The notes: a model not told the origin generated them from the sequence alone. A DNA stretch of 64,000 bases from Shewanella vesiculosa (GCF_021560015.1 NZ_CP073588.1:3394501-3458500), one strand, 5' to 3'; counted from the first letter of the stretch, positions 32,405-41,689 are shown. Program-made: numbers and translations.

Positions 32405-33175
32405 ATGGACTCACTTGAGCAAGAAATACTGACCGACAGTGAAATGCTGCGTTATAGCCGGCAGATTTCGATTAAAGCTATCGATATAGATGGCCAAGAA
32501 AAGCTTAAACTTGCCAAGGTGTTAATTATTGGCGCTGGCGGTTTAGGTTGTGCTGCAAGCCAATATCTTGCTGTGGCGGGGGTTGGTGAAATCACCTTAG
32601 TTGATTTTGATACGGTGGAGCTTTCAAATCTACAACGCCAAGTATTGCACCACGACGCCAATATTGGTCAGCCGAAAGTGGCGTCTGCCAAACAGGCATT
32701 GATGCAGCTAAACCCATTGATTACTCTCAATACCATTAATGCGCAATTAGATGATAATGAGATAAATGCCTCGGTAAGCCAGCACAGCTTAATTCTTGAC
32801 TGCACCGACAACATGCTTGTTCGAGAACAGCTCAACAAAAGTTGTTTTGAGCACAAGGTCCCCTTGGTGTCTGCTGCTGCAATCAGAATGGAAGGCACGG
32901 TAACCGTATTTGACTACCGAGAAGATAGCCCGTGTTATCAGTGTTTTAGCGCTTTATTTGGCGAGCAGCAATTAACCTGCGTCGAAGCGGGTATTCTTGC
33001 TCCAGTGGTTGGCATGATAGGCTGCATTCAAGCAACTGAAGCGATAAAAGTCATCACAGGTATCGGTCAAGCGTTAACTGGGAAGTTGCTAATGATTGAT
33101 GCCATGACCATGGAATTTAGACAAATGCGCTTGCCTAAACAACCCAAGTGCAAAATCTGCGGTGTACATGCGTAA
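32405..33175 (+). CDS. moeB: Molybdopterin-synthase adenylyltransferase MoeB
   Basis: Activates MoaD by adenylating its C-terminal Gly-Gly so that it can receive sulfur. It has 256 residues with the Rossmann loop IIGAGGLGC at about 41-49, the catalytic region LVDFDTVELSNLQRQ (Arg finger), DCTDNMLVR, and zinc cysteines CYQC and CKIC. The length fits E. coli MoeB (249 aa). It is cotranscribed with moeA, as in E. coli. Its partner MoaD is encoded about 9 kb away at 42159-42407. Confidence 0.95.
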   Translation: MDSLEQEILTDSEMLRYSRQISIKAIDIDGQEKLKLAKVLIIGAGGLGCAASQYLAVAGVGEITLVDFDTVELSNLQRQVLHHDANIGQPKVASAKQALMQLNPLITLNTINAQLDDNEINASVSQHSLILDCTDNMLVREQLNKSCFEHKVPLVSAAAIRMEGTVTVFDYREDSPCYQCFSALFGEQQLTCVEAGILAPVVGMIGCIQATEAIKVITGIGQALTGKLLMIDAMTMEFRQMRLPKQPKCKICGVHA

Positions 33176-33208
33176 GTGAAACGACATCGCGAGTTCATGA
33201 TACAGATG

Positions 33209-33403
33209 CTACTGGATAGCATCTGTATCACTTGATGCACTGTCAGCTAAACCTACAGTTGGCGCGGCTATCAATTGCGCTTGCATAAGCTTTTCGCGAT
33301 CGGCTTTGGCAATATAAGGAGATTTATTGGCTGCATGGAGTTTAGCATTGGCCTTCTTGGCTTTAGCTTTCAGGGTTTGATTAATTTTCTTTTTACGATT
33401 CAT
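33209..33403 (-). CDS. Small basic DUF2986-type protein
   Basis: A 64-residue protein starting MNRKKKINQTLKAKAKKANA, then KLHAANKSPYIAKADREKLM. The very basic, helical start and the SPYIAKADREKL motif match the DUF2986 family of Shewanella and Vibrio relatives, whose function is unknown. The charge suggests nucleic acid or ribosome binding, which is only inference. An alternative GTG start three codons upstream exists at 33412; neither start has a strong ribosome site. It converges on moeB. Confidence 0.75.
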   Translation of the reverse strand: MNRKKKINQTLKAKAKKANAKLHAANKSPYIAKADREKLMQAQLIAAPTVGLADSASSDTDAIQ

Positions 33404-33508
33404 GTTGGTCACTTAATAGCATTTCTACCAAGCAATTATAATCTTAAAGTGATTAAAACCCTATCGATTCCAACTTATCAGCGACTCAGCGGTATCTGAT
33501 ACTAGCCT

Positions 33509-33676
33509 TTACTCTTGTAATACTACCCACAAAGCATGAATAAGCCCGGGGACAAAAAAGAAAATACATAATAGGATATTAATTAATAAATCCTTGCCCA
33601 TACCTTTTTTGAGCAATACCGCCACAGGTGGAAGCAAAATCGCAATAATCACTAGTAATAATTTATTAGTATCCAT
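33509..33676 (-). CDS. YqaE/Pmp3-family small membrane protein
   Basis: A 55-residue protein found by reading the minus strand. It begins MDTNKLLLVIIAILLPPVAV, has a short loop LLKKGMGKDLLIN and a second helix ILLCIFFFVPGLIHALWVV. The two-helix layout with LPPVAVLLKKG and FVPGxIHALWVV is the Pmp3/YqaE signature. AAGG lies eight bases before the ATG. In yeast and plants Pmp3 proteins affect membrane potential under salt and cold stress; the bacterial role is not established. Confidence 0.9.
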   Translation of the reverse strand: MDTNKLLLVIIAILLPPVAVLLKKGMGKDLLINILLCIFFFVPGLIHALWVVLQE

Positions 33677-33742
33677 TTTCGTTGCCTTATTTAAATTGAT
33701 TAATTTAGCTATAACTATTATAAAAAGAGTATACGATACAAG

Positions 33743-35038
33743 TTGTTAACTAGAATAATTATCCTATTATTTTTTTGTATATTGATATTGCATCATGGAA
33801 CCGTCTTCTTCCCGATAGTAATGAGTCACATGGAAAATAGCCAGAGTATTGTTTTTGTACAATTTTTCAGCTTAATTGCGCTTAGCTGTGCAATAGCTTG
33901 GACATTGCTTGCCACTCTATTACGCATAGCACCCAGAGCCAGTTGGTGCTTCGCTGCGGCTAACACTTTCACTGTTATCGGCATTTTACTTTACACTCAA
34001 CGCACTGAAGCAATTAACTATTTATACTGGTTTGTTGCCGACATGACAATACTCTTGGGATTTGCTCTGGTGCGTTGGGGCTGCCAATACTTATTTAAAC
34101 AAGCTTTATCCTACCGTTTTGATCTAATATTGCTGACAACTGCGGCACTATTAATGCTGTTAGTACCACCCTCAGTGATCTATGCCGTTTACTTAGTTAT
34201 TGTGATGAGCATGACTGCAGCTATCTTCATTTCCCTCAGTGGTATTGATAATTTTCGGGCAGTAAAAAAACACTTACCGCTTTATTATGCCGCCTTACTT
34301 AACGTGCCCTTTTTTACTATTGGTTTGTTATTTATCATCCGAGCAATTGTTTTGTTATTTTCTCCACAACAACTTGCGCATATTTCTGCCGCCGACAAAC
34401 TTAACTCGCCCTTAGTATTATGGAGCTATATCATACTGTTATTATTAACTAATCTAGTATTATTTGGTAATGCTCTGGCTCGATTAGTGTTCAAAGTGGC
34501 GCGGTTAGCTAACAAGGATCAATTAACCGGCTTATGGAATAGGCATGCATTACTGGACAAACTCAAGCAGGTTGATGCCTTGTGGTTACGAAATGATTTA
34601 GCTTATAGCTTAATGGTACTCGACTTAGACCATTTCAAACGTATCAATGATACATATGGACATTTAGCCGGTGATAAAGTGCTCAAACACACAGCTGAAA
34701 CGTTACAAAACACACTGCGTAAAATCGATTTTATTTGTCGTTATGGTGGTGAGGAGTTTCTCATCATACTGCCGTTAACCAATAAAAAAGAGGCTCAAAT
34801 TGTGGCCGAAAAGATACAACAAAAAATCAAAGAAAGCGTCATCGTGTGGCAAAAAAAACAAATCAGCACCACCCTCAGTATTGGTTATGCCACCTGTAAA
34901 ACTCACCTCAGTATTGAACAACTATTACAGCTAGCTGATGATGCTATGTATCTCGCAAAAAGTAGGGGGCGTAATACGATTTGTTCGCTTGACTCGATAG
35001 AGCAAGCCAATGAGATAATCTCCACAACCCGGCAATAA
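33743..35038 (+). CDS. Membrane diguanylate cyclase (GGDEF)
   Basis: Makes the second messenger cyclic di-GMP. The 431-residue protein has an N-terminal sensor of about seven membrane helices (residues ~5-245, no recognised named domain) and a C-terminal GGDEF domain: DQLTGLWNRHAL, DLDHFKRINDTYGH and the active-site RYGGEEFLIIL. Motif and metal residues are intact, so it should be active. No RxxD inhibitory site is evident upstream of GGEEF. The start is a TTG at 33743 without a strong ribosome site; a later ATG at residue 27 would cut the first helix. A GGDEF fragment follows directly downstream. Confidence 0.88.
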   Translation: MLTRIIILLFFCILILHHGTVFFPIVMSHMENSQSIVFVQFFSLIALSCAIAWTLLATLLRIAPRASWCFAAANTFTVIGILLYTQRTEAINYLYWFVADMTILLGFALVRWGCQYLFKQALSYRFDLILLTTAALLMLLVPPSVIYAVYLVIVMSMTAAIFISLSGIDNFRAVKKHLPLYYAALLNVPFFTIGLLFIIRAIVLLFSPQQLAHISAADKLNSPLVLWSYIILLLLTNLVLFGNALARLVFKVARLANKDQLTGLWNRHALLDKLKQVDALWLRNDLAYSLMVLDLDHFKRINDTYGHLAGDKVLKHTAETLQNTLRKIDFICRYGGEEFLIILPLTNKKEAQIVAEKIQQKIKESVIVWQKKQISTTLSIGYATCKTHLSIEQLLQLADDAMYLAKSRGRNTICSLDSIEQANEIISTTRQ

Positions 35039-35074
35039 TCAGTACGAGCCCTTTTTGTAGATTTAGTTGCACAC

Positions 35075-35307
35075 TAGCGCAGGCGCATGAAATGGCTTTA
35101 CGATGTCAGCAAGAACTTGCAGAACTGGGAATTGATACTGGTGAAGAGAGGCTTAGTATAACGGCAAGCATTGGTTGCGCTATTGTCACTCCCAAAAGCC
35201 CCATTAAGCACATTTTAGCCCAAGCCGACAAAGCCATGTATGATGCAAAAAAAAGCCGGCCGCAACTGTATTGCAACAGCTGGTTAGATAAACCTCAACT
35301 TGGGTAA
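35075..35307 (+). pseudogene. GGDEF domain remnant
   Basis: About 75 codons corresponding to the C-terminal third of a GGDEF domain: LSITASIGCAIVTPKSP and ILAQADKAMYDAKKSRPQL match the closing SxGxA ... LxxADxAMYxAK pattern. The GGDEF motif itself, a start codon context and the N-terminal sensor are all missing, and stop codons appear just upstream. Its sequence differs from the matching part of the intact cyclase, so it is not a simple tandem copy. It is probably the leftover of a second cyclase gene, or of a deletion between two of them. Confidence 0.75.
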
Positions 35308-35345
35308 TAGAAATGCACCGATATTCTTATTAGTAGAAAAAACTA

Positions 35346-36020
35346 TCACTTACTTGGCCAAGACAAATCACTCGGCGATTGCCACTGATTACCAATAAGT
35401 TGTTGGCATTGAGGCAATAGAAAGTGTTCTCCGAATGATGGCACATGTTGGAAAACATAAGTCTGATCTAGATAACTAAAATGCAAACTGTACGCATGTA
35501 AATAGCATCTATCACTGAGCTCATTACCATAAAGTTGATCGCCTAAAATAGGCACGCCAATACTGGCTAAAGCCACTCGTAATTGATGAGTTTTACCACT
35601 GAGCGGTTTGAGCAAGTACAGCCGTATTCCTTGGGCAATGCTCTGACTAAAAAACTGTGTAACTGCGGGGTTATCAGTGGTTCGCAGTAATTTATACATG
35701 CTGCGACGCGACTTAGCCATATCGCCAATAATCCAACCTTGCTTCTTTTTAGGCTTACCACAGGCAATGGCTAAATAATATTTTTGTACTTGATGCTGAG
35801 TAAACATCTGAGTGAATACATTGGCCGCTTGTGGCGATTTAGCCACAATCAATAAACCAGATGTAGGCGTATCGAGGCGATGAACCGGATAAAGCTTATA
35901 ACCTAAATCAGCCTCAGCCTGGGCAATCACTCCGGCAGTGCCATCTTGGCTGTGAAAATGGACATTGGCAGACTTACTGATAATAATAAAATCTGTTTGA
36001 TCACTGAGCAGTTGATACAT
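35346..36020 (-). CDS. RluA-family RNA pseudouridine synthase
   Basis: A 224-residue pseudouridine synthase with the catalytic motif YPVHRLDTPTSGLLIVAK (active Asp in HRLD) and the later GKTHQLRVALASIGVPILGDQ typical of the RluA group. It lacks an N-terminal S4 domain, as in RluA itself and the related TIGR01621 group common in marine gammaproteobacteria. The RNA target is not known. It converges on the GGDEF remnant and lies next to the sensor kinase gene on the same strand, 36 bases downstream. Confidence 0.88.
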   Translation of the reverse strand: MYQLLSDQTDFIIISKSANVHFHSQDGTAGVIAQAEADLGYKLYPVHRLDTPTSGLLIVAKSPQAANVFTQMFTQHQVQKYYLAIACGKPKKKQGWIIGDMAKSRRSMYKLLRTTDNPAVTQFFSQSIAQGIRLYLLKPLSGKTHQLRVALASIGVPILGDQLYGNELSDRCYLHAYSLHFSYLDQTYVFQHVPSFGEHFLLPQCQQLIGNQWQSPSDLSWPSK

Positions 36021-36056
36021 AAATTATCCAACCAGGATTAAATGCCGAGTGCACTA

Positions 36057-37370
36057 TTATTTAAAGTGAATACTCACCAGCAAACCCGGATTATTATCGT
36101 GTAGTGAAATGGTCGCTTTATGGCGCGATAGAATGGCCTTCACCATAGACAAACCTAACCCAGTGCCTTTGTAATGACGACTAGGGTCTAAACGGACTAA
36201 GCGATCAAATACTCGCTCTTTATCTTCGTCAATAATACCCGGGCCATTGTCGCTAATTTGAATATGCTTCCCCTGTTGGATAATGCTAATTGTTGCACCG
36301 TCTGGGGAATACTTGATCGCGTTATCAACCAGATTAAACAAGGCTTGGAACAGCAAATACTTGTCGCCATTAACCTGTATATCATCTTCTAAGCTGATTT
36401 TCAGCACTTGGTCGCGACTCTCGGCAATCACTTCCGCCATTTCGAATAAATCTTGACAGATTTGCTGCAAACTCACTGGCTGTAAATCAAGCATTTGCTG
36501 GCCTTCTTCAATGCGAGTTAACGATAACATGGCATCAAATGTTCCCAAGCAGTGGTCTAACTCTTCGAGTAACTCGGCGGTGGCATCGGCAAGTTCAGTG
36601 GTAGGTTTTTGCGATAATAGCTCAATCCCGATACGTAAGTGTGACAACGGGGTTCGTAAATCATGGGCAATATTATCGGTTACACCCCGAACCGCACGCA
36701 AGTTTTGCTCTAATGTGTCGAGCACCAAATTAAATTGCCGCGCAAGCATATCAAACTCATCTTGGCTTTCACTTACCGGCAAGCGCGTCTCATAGTGTCC
36801 AGCTTCAATTTGTTCACTTAAGCGATTATATTCGACCAGTCGTCTAAGAATGGCTTTTGAGAATATATACCCTAATGCCAGTGTCAGTCCTAAGGTAAAT
36901 GCCACCGCCCAGAAAGCAGCATTAATGAATTTCTCAATTAGTGCTGCTAACTGATCTGTTCGCGTCGCAATAAGGACTGGACCATAACGGGTAATAACTA
37001 GGCCACCGGTGAGAATATGCAGCTTATCTGGACCGCCGGTAAAAATAGGAAAATCTCTGGTTTCAGGCAGTTGCGGCATGTTTTCAGGTAAAAAAGTCAG
37101 TGCGCCGACCATATCAACGCTGTTGCGCCAGGCAATCAAGGCTGTTTTGGGATCGGCAGCACGAATTTGAGCAGCAAAACTACGGCGATTGACTGTTAAA
37201 GCCAACTGCTGATAACGTTGCATTTCTGCAGCAAGATGTTTATCTACCTGATTTTGTTGCTCAATCACTAGCTGTCGATAGAGACTAAGCACCAGCATAA
37301 CAATCAATATTGTTACTAATGTAGAGAAGATCAGCGTTATCCGCCACGCACTACTTTGGTAAGGCTTAAT
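36057..37370 (-). CDS. Sensor histidine kinase of a PepSY-linked two-component system
   Basis: A membrane histidine kinase: helix 1, a periplasmic loop of ~110 residues, helix 2 (AAFWAVAFTLGLTLALGYIF), HAMP, the phospho-accepting His in DNIAHDLRTPLSHLRIG, and an ATPase domain with NLVDNAIKYSPDG, ISDNGPGI and GTGLGLSMV. No ATG/GTG/TTG in frame keeps helix 1. The first conventional start (TTG, 37307) cuts it, giving MIVMLVLSLYRQ. Reading upstream gives KPYQSSAWRITLIFSTLVTI preceded by an ATT at 37370 that overlaps the response-regulator stop (ATTAA). I use that ATT as a likely coupled start or a mutated ATG. Its partner is the regulator directly upstream. Confidence 0.85.
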   Translation of the reverse strand: MKPYQSSAWRITLIFSTLVTILIVMLVLSLYRQLVIEQQNQVDKHLAAEMQRYQQLALTVNRRSFAAQIRAADPKTALIAWRNSVDMVGALTFLPENMPQLPETRDFPIFTGGPDKLHILTGGLVITRYGPVLIATRTDQLAALIEKFINAAFWAVAFTLGLTLALGYIFSKAILRRLVEYNRLSEQIEAGHYETRLPVSESQDEFDMLARQFNLVLDTLEQNLRAVRGVTDNIAHDLRTPLSHLRIGIELLSQKPTTELADATAELLEELDHCLGTFDAMLSLTRIEEGQQMLDLQPVSLQQICQDLFEMAEVIAESRDQVLKISLEDDIQVNGDKYLLFQALFNLVDNAIKYSPDGATISIIQQGKHIQISDNGPGIIDEDKERVFDRLVRLDPSRHYKGTGLGLSMVKAILSRHKATISLHDNNPGLLVSIHFK

Positions 37371-38049
37371 GCCTTTTGCAAAGGCGATATCCAGCCCCTC
37401 TTACGGTTTCAATTAGCTCACCATGCCCAAGCTCTTCAAACTTGCGACGTAACTTGGCAATGTGCACATCAATCACGTTAGTACGAGGATCAAAATGGTA
37501 GTCCCATACTGCTTCAAATAGTAATGTGCGGCTAATGACTTGATTAGGATGCTCCATTAGATATTTAAGTAATTGGAATTCTTTGGGTTGAAGCATTAAC
37601 TCGCTGTCATCAAGGGTAACTTTACGGGTTAATAACTCCATTTTTAGACTACCCACTTCAATATCAGTAGCAGCAGGTTCAACCACATTACGTTGAGCAA
37701 GTTTTTCCGCACGCACTAATAGCTCTGCAAACGCAAATGGCTTAGTCATGTAGTCATCACCACCGGCACGTAAACCTTTTACGCGTTCATCAACATGGCT
37801 CAAGGCCGATAGAATAAGTACCGGTGTCTTGTTGCCACTGGTACGCAGAGCTGATAATAATGTTAAGCCATCTAACTTAGGCAACATACGGTCGAGGATC
37901 AATAAATCATATTGATTATGTTTGGCTAACGTCAGACCTTCCTGGCCATCCGTCGCACTGTCGACTTGATATTTCTGAGCAGTAAATCCATCAGCTAAAT
38001 ACTTTAATGTAGTAGCATCATCTTCAACCAGTAAAATACGCATAGTCAT
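37366..38049 (-). CDS. OmpR-family response regulator
   Basis: A 227-residue two-component regulator. The receiver domain begins MTMRILLVEDDATTLKYL, with the phospho-acceptor Asp53 in LLILDRMLPKLDGL, and Lys in DDYMTKPFAFAEL. The C-terminal winged-helix DNA-binding domain follows (LLKYLMEHPNQVISRTLL, NVIDVHIAKLRRKFEE, TVRGAGYRL). The start at 38049 comes eight bases after the PepSY gene stop. Its stop overlaps the presumed kinase start. Target genes cannot be told from sequence, but autoregulation of the PepSY-regulator-kinase operon is common. Confidence 0.94.
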   Translation of the reverse strand: MTMRILLVEDDATTLKYLADGFTAQKYQVDSATDGQEGLTLAKHNQYDLLILDRMLPKLDGLTLLSALRTSGNKTPVLILSALSHVDERVKGLRAGGDDYMTKPFAFAELLVRAEKLAQRNVVEPAATDIEVGSLKMELLTRKVTLDDSELMLQPKEFQLLKYLMEHPNQVISRTLLFEAVWDYHFDPRTNVIDVHIAKLRRKFEELGHGELIETVRGAGYRLCKRH

Positions 38050-38056
38050 AGAGTCT

Positions 38057-38578
38057 TTAATCCCATTTGAGCAGAGGTAGAGGACGTAGAGTTTCAATAT
38101 CGAAAGCAATGGTACTTCTACTATCTTGATTGAGTAATTTTAATTCGAGATAACTAATTGATAGATCGTGGTCCAATTCTGCCTTTGTTAAATATCCTTG
38201 CTGATTTTCTATCGCAAGAGTCACTAATTCTGAAAACTTCATATGTTTAGCTTCGAGCATTTTAGCAGCATTAACTTGACCAGTATCATCACTTGCGTAG
38301 GCAGACGATTTTTCAGTTAATAATATACCGTCTAAGGCACGATATTCGTATTTATTGATTCGGTGGGTTTCTACGTTAACCATAGAAATTTTATATACCA
38401 GCAAGCCTTCCTCGACGTCAACATCAAAGTCACAAATTGTACCTTGATCTTGTTGCTCTAATTGCTCCATGACAGAAATGGGCTTTAAAAAGTTACCATT
38501 TATCAATAAGGAATGCATAGATGGGGTGGCCATCACGACACAAGGAAGAAAGCATATTGCTAGCAGCAACCGAACCAT
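38057..38578 (-). CDS. Periplasmic PepSY-like protein
   Basis: A 173-residue exported protein with a signal peptide (MVRLLLAICFLPCVVMATPS). The body contains EGLLVYKISMVNVETHRINK YEYRALDG-type strands resembling two degenerate PepSY repeats, which elsewhere bind or inhibit peptidases or act as periplasmic sensory partners. It is the first gene of an operon with a response regulator and kinase, an arrangement seen repeatedly in Shewanella. GAGG lies six bases before the ATG at 38578. A modulatory role for the kinase is inference. Confidence 0.72.
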   Translation of the reverse strand: MVRLLLAICFLPCVVMATPSMHSLLINGNFLKPISVMEQLEQQDQGTICDFDVDVEEGLLVYKISMVNVETHRINKYEYRALDGILLTEKSSAYASDDTGQVNAAKMLEAKHMKFSELVTLAIENQQGYLTKAELDHDLSISYLELKLLNQDSRSTIAFDIETLRPLPLLKWD

Positions 38579-39022
38579 CACGAGCCTCTATATAATTGAA
38601 AATTCTATTACCTGCCCACTTTACCTAAGAGCAGCCAAAGTCCCAAGAAATCTAAGATTAATAATTGATCATAAATACCATTTTAAATGATGCTGAAGCG
38701 CCATTTTATGAAATAAAATCAGTATAAAAGATCGAATAGAGTGATCAAACTCGCGCCAATATTGGGCTGTGTTATCTTATTCGGCACTGATGCGTCTCAC
38801 AAGCTAATCGGCGCAGCAAACTGAGCTAAAAAGTTATTTAAAATAAATTAACGATCCAAGTTAAGACAAAGGGCTGTTGAACATTGATGGCTAAATTGGG
38901 TTCGAGATAAACAGTTTCTAATACGGCATAAGTTGTGGCACTTAGCCATTCTAAGAAAATACCTTATAACTAAAGAGAAAATCGTTTAGCCGTCCCCTTC
39001 TGGCTGCATTCATCTTAAAAGA
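38579..39022. other. Intergenic region between the PepSY operon and modC
   Basis: About 440 bases, AT-rich. It should contain the promoter of the leftward PepSY operon and the end of the mod transcript, which also runs leftward. I saw no strong terminator hairpin, small gene or repeat. Confidence 0.4.
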
Positions 39023-40135
39023 TCAACTGTCTCTGATATTTAAAATATGAATTTGGTCTGACTTGAGCGCTATGGTCGTTTGCACTCCTGCCGCAATTGA
39101 TAACTTTTGCACTAAATGAGTTGGTACATCAGCATTAATGATTGACCCTATGCCAACAACTGATGCGATCACCCGAGAGGATTCGCCCATTATCAATACA
39201 GATTCAATGAAGACCTCTAACTTATTTATGCTCTTGCACAGACGACCACTGCTAATGGCATTAAAGCGAATCCCTTGATTGGGAATAACCCAACGAATAG
39301 CTTGACCAATCTCTAATGTGGGGGCGCTATCACAGACGATGAGTTCATCACCCAGTGTAAACTGAGTGATGTTGCGTTCAATATCTTGTGACACAACTTG
39401 GCCATCAAAAATATTTCTCAAGCCCATCTGTCTCGCAACCGCCTCATCATTAGGATGAGATAACACCTCAAAGGGCTTGCCTTGTTGCAGCATCCTACCC
39501 TGACTAATTAATATCATTTTATCGGCCAGTAACAAGGCCTCGTGAATATCATGGGTTACCATAATTACCGGTATGGATAGTTGTTGCTTCAAACGCGCTA
39601 ACTCTATGTATAAGCGCTCACGAGTTTCTTTATCTACCGCAGAAAAGGGCTCATCTAATAACAAAATAGCCGGCTCACGTGCCAACGCTCGCGCAAGCGC
39701 GACTCGTTGGCGCTGTCCACCCGATAATTGTGCGGGTAAACGATCAGGTAATCCATGCAAATTGACACGTTCCAACCAATCTAGTGCACGTTGCTTTCTT
39801 AAGGCTTTGGGCACATGATCAAGCCCAGAAATGACATTATCTAACGCCGATAAATGCGGAAACAAACCAAAATGCTGCGGCATATAACCAATATGTCGTT
39901 GCTGTGGTGTGAGTGAAATCGACTGTTGTGCATCAAACCACAACTGTTCACCACAATGAATCTGCCCCTGTTGCGGTAATGTCAAACCAGCAATCATTCT
40001 CAGTAGTGTTGTTTTACCACCACCCGATGGGCCAACAACCGCTAAGACCTCACCCGCTTGGCAACTAAAATGCGCTTTCAATGGAATAGGTAGTGTTTGT
40101 GAAATATCACAAGTAAGATCAGCGTGGCGAGGCAT
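39023..40135 (-). CDS. modC: Molybdate ABC transporter ATP-binding protein ModC
   Basis: ATPase subunit of the high-affinity molybdate importer; 370 residues. Walker A GPSGGGKTTLLRMIAG is at about 34-49, the signature is LSGGQRQRVALARAL, Walker B AILLLDEPFSAVD, and the switch His in VTHDIHEAL. A C-terminal regulatory region of ~130 residues fits a Mop/TOBE oxyanion-binding domain. It overlaps the end of modB by 17 bases. It is the last gene of the moaACDE-modABC cluster. Confidence 0.94.
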   Translation of the reverse strand: MPRHADLTCDISQTLPIPLKAHFSCQAGEVLAVVGPSGGGKTTLLRMIAGLTLPQQGQIHCGEQLWFDAQQSISLTPQQRHIGYMPQHFGLFPHLSALDNVISGLDHVPKALRKQRALDWLERVNLHGLPDRLPAQLSGGQRQRVALARALAREPAILLLDEPFSAVDKETRERLYIELARLKQQLSIPVIMVTHDIHEALLLADKMILISQGRMLQQGKPFEVLSHPNDEAVARQMGLRNIFDGQVVSQDIERNITQFTLGDELIVCDSAPTLEIGQAIRWVIPNQGIRFNAISSGRLCKSINKLEVFIESVLIMGESSRVIASVVGIGSIINADVPTHLVQKLSIAAGVQTTIALKSDQIHILNIRDS

Positions 40136-40799
40136 TATAATGCCCTCCTAAACGCCTCGACATACTGGTAGTGAGTGCTAATGCGCTTACCGCAAACAAC
40201 AATAAAACTAAAGACATCATCCCTGCCGAATCAAAATCGAATGCCTGCACACTATCATAAATGGCTATTGAGATAGTTTTAGTTTCACCCGCAATGTTAC
40301 CGCCCAGCATTAACACCACACCAAATTCACCCAGCACATGGGAGAAACACAGTACCAGGGCGGTTAATACACCAGGCCAAATCATGGGTAACTCAACTCG
40401 AAAAAAAATCCGTAATCGGCTCATACCGCAACAAGCCGCAGCGTCGCGAATATCAATAGGAATAGTTTCAAACGCACGTTGAATAGGCTGAACAGCAAAG
40501 GGAATATTAACAATAATAGAGGCTATGACTAACCCTGAGAAATGAAACACCAGTTGTTGACCTGTTAATTGTTCAACCCACTGGCCAATCATGCTCTGAT
40601 TGCCTAAACCGACCAATAAGTAATAGCCAATAACAGTCGGGGGCAATACTAATGGTGCCATGATCAGAGCCTCAAGCAATGACTTGCCCTTAAACTGACG
40701 GTACGCTAACCATCGCCCAACCACTATGGCCAGCGGAATTAACACTACAACGGTAAAACAACTTAATCTTACCGACAGCCACAGCGCTTGCCAATCCAT
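40119..40799 (-). CDS. modB: Molybdate ABC transporter permease ModB
   Basis: Inner-membrane permease of 226 residues with five to six helices. APLVLPPTVIGYYLLV and the EAA-loop sequence DAAACCGMSRLRIFFRVELPM (coupling helix to ModC) are characteristic. FSHVLGEFGVVLMLGGNIAG is also conserved in ModB. Its start overlaps the modA stop by one base, so translation is coupled. Confidence 0.95.
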   Translation of the reverse strand: MDWQALWLSVRLSCFTVVVLIPLAIVVGRWLAYRQFKGKSLLEALIMAPLVLPPTVIGYYLLVGLGNQSMIGQWVEQLTGQQLVFHFSGLVIASIIVNIPFAVQPIQRAFETIPIDIRDAAACCGMSRLRIFFRVELPMIWPGVLTALVLCFSHVLGEFGVVLMLGGNIAGETKTISIAIYDSVQAFDFDSAGMMSLVLLLFAVSALALTTSMSRRLGGHYNASPR

Positions 40800-41647
40800 T
40801 AGTCCCCCTGCTTAACGACAGGCTTAGGTAAGTTAAATCCAAATTGCGTTAACACTTGCCGCGCCTCATTAGATTGCATGTATTGATAGAATCGCTCGGC
40901 CGTTTCAGATGCCTGTGGCATCAATGCCATCCGTTGATTAAGAGGTTGAAATAACACGTCTGGAATAATCACGTAGTTACCGCGCTTAGCAAACTCAGGT
41001 GTTAACACCAAGGATAACGGCACTATACCGCCTTGAGTGGAACCACTAATGGTAAATTGGGTCGCTTGTCCGGCATTCTCACCTAAGATCAGCATCGGCT
41101 GGAGTGCATCCCATAAACCTTTTGCTTTGAGAACTTCACGGGCACTCACTCCATAAGGTGCATGATCTGGATTGGCAATGGCGAAACGAGATAGCTTTCC
41201 ATCATCGATTAACTGCCTTAAGCCCACAAGCTCAGGGTCTAAAATCAATGGCGAAGCCTTAGGAGCAGCAAGAGCTAAACGTCCGATGGCATAAACAATG
41301 CCCTCGTCTTGAGTAAAGCCCGCTTGATATAACTTATCAATATAACCTTCATCAGCACTGAGCATCATCTCAAATGGAGCGCCATGCTGAATTTGGGTGA
41401 TAAAATTACCCGATGAACCATAACTAATCCGCAGTTCCAAGCCTGTTTGATGTTGAAAACGCATCGCGATTTCATCTACTGCAAACTTAATATTAGCCGC
41501 TGCAGCAATGGCCGGAGCCTCGCTGGCCAAGCTTGCGGAACTGAACCCAATCACACCCACCGTCGCCAGTAACGCCGCCATACCACTTGCGTTAATATAC
41601 TTTACCAGCCGATAAAAAATTGGAGTAATGCTATTAATGAAAGGCAT
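40799..41647 (-). CDS. modA: Molybdate-binding periplasmic protein ModA
   Basis: Substrate-binding protein of 282 residues. A long signal peptide (hydrophobic core GMAALLATVGVIGFSSASLA) leads to APAIAAAANIKFAVDEI. SYGSSGNFITQIQHGAPFEM carries the serine residues that hold the oxyanion, followed by LSADEGYIDKL. NPDHAPYGVSAREVL and GENAGQATQF are family marks. It starts 42 bases after the moaE stop, so the transporter probably shares a transcript with the moa genes. The start is assigned at 41647, with AAGG 11 bases upstream. Confidence 0.95.
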   Translation of the reverse strand: MPFINSITPIFYRLVKYINASGMAALLATVGVIGFSSASLASEAPAIAAAANIKFAVDEIAMRFQHQTGLELRISYGSSGNFITQIQHGAPFEMMLSADEGYIDKLYQAGFTQDEGIVYAIGRLALAAPKASPLILDPELVGLRQLIDDGKLSRFAIANPDHAPYGVSAREVLKAKGLWDALQPMLILGENAGQATQFTISGSTQGGIVPLSLVLTPEFAKRGNYVIIPDVLFQPLNQRMALMPQASETAERFYQYMQSNEARQVLTQFGFNLPKPVVKQGD

Positions 41648-41689
41648 TGAGAGATTATCCTTACTGTATACGAGTAATACGGAACAATA

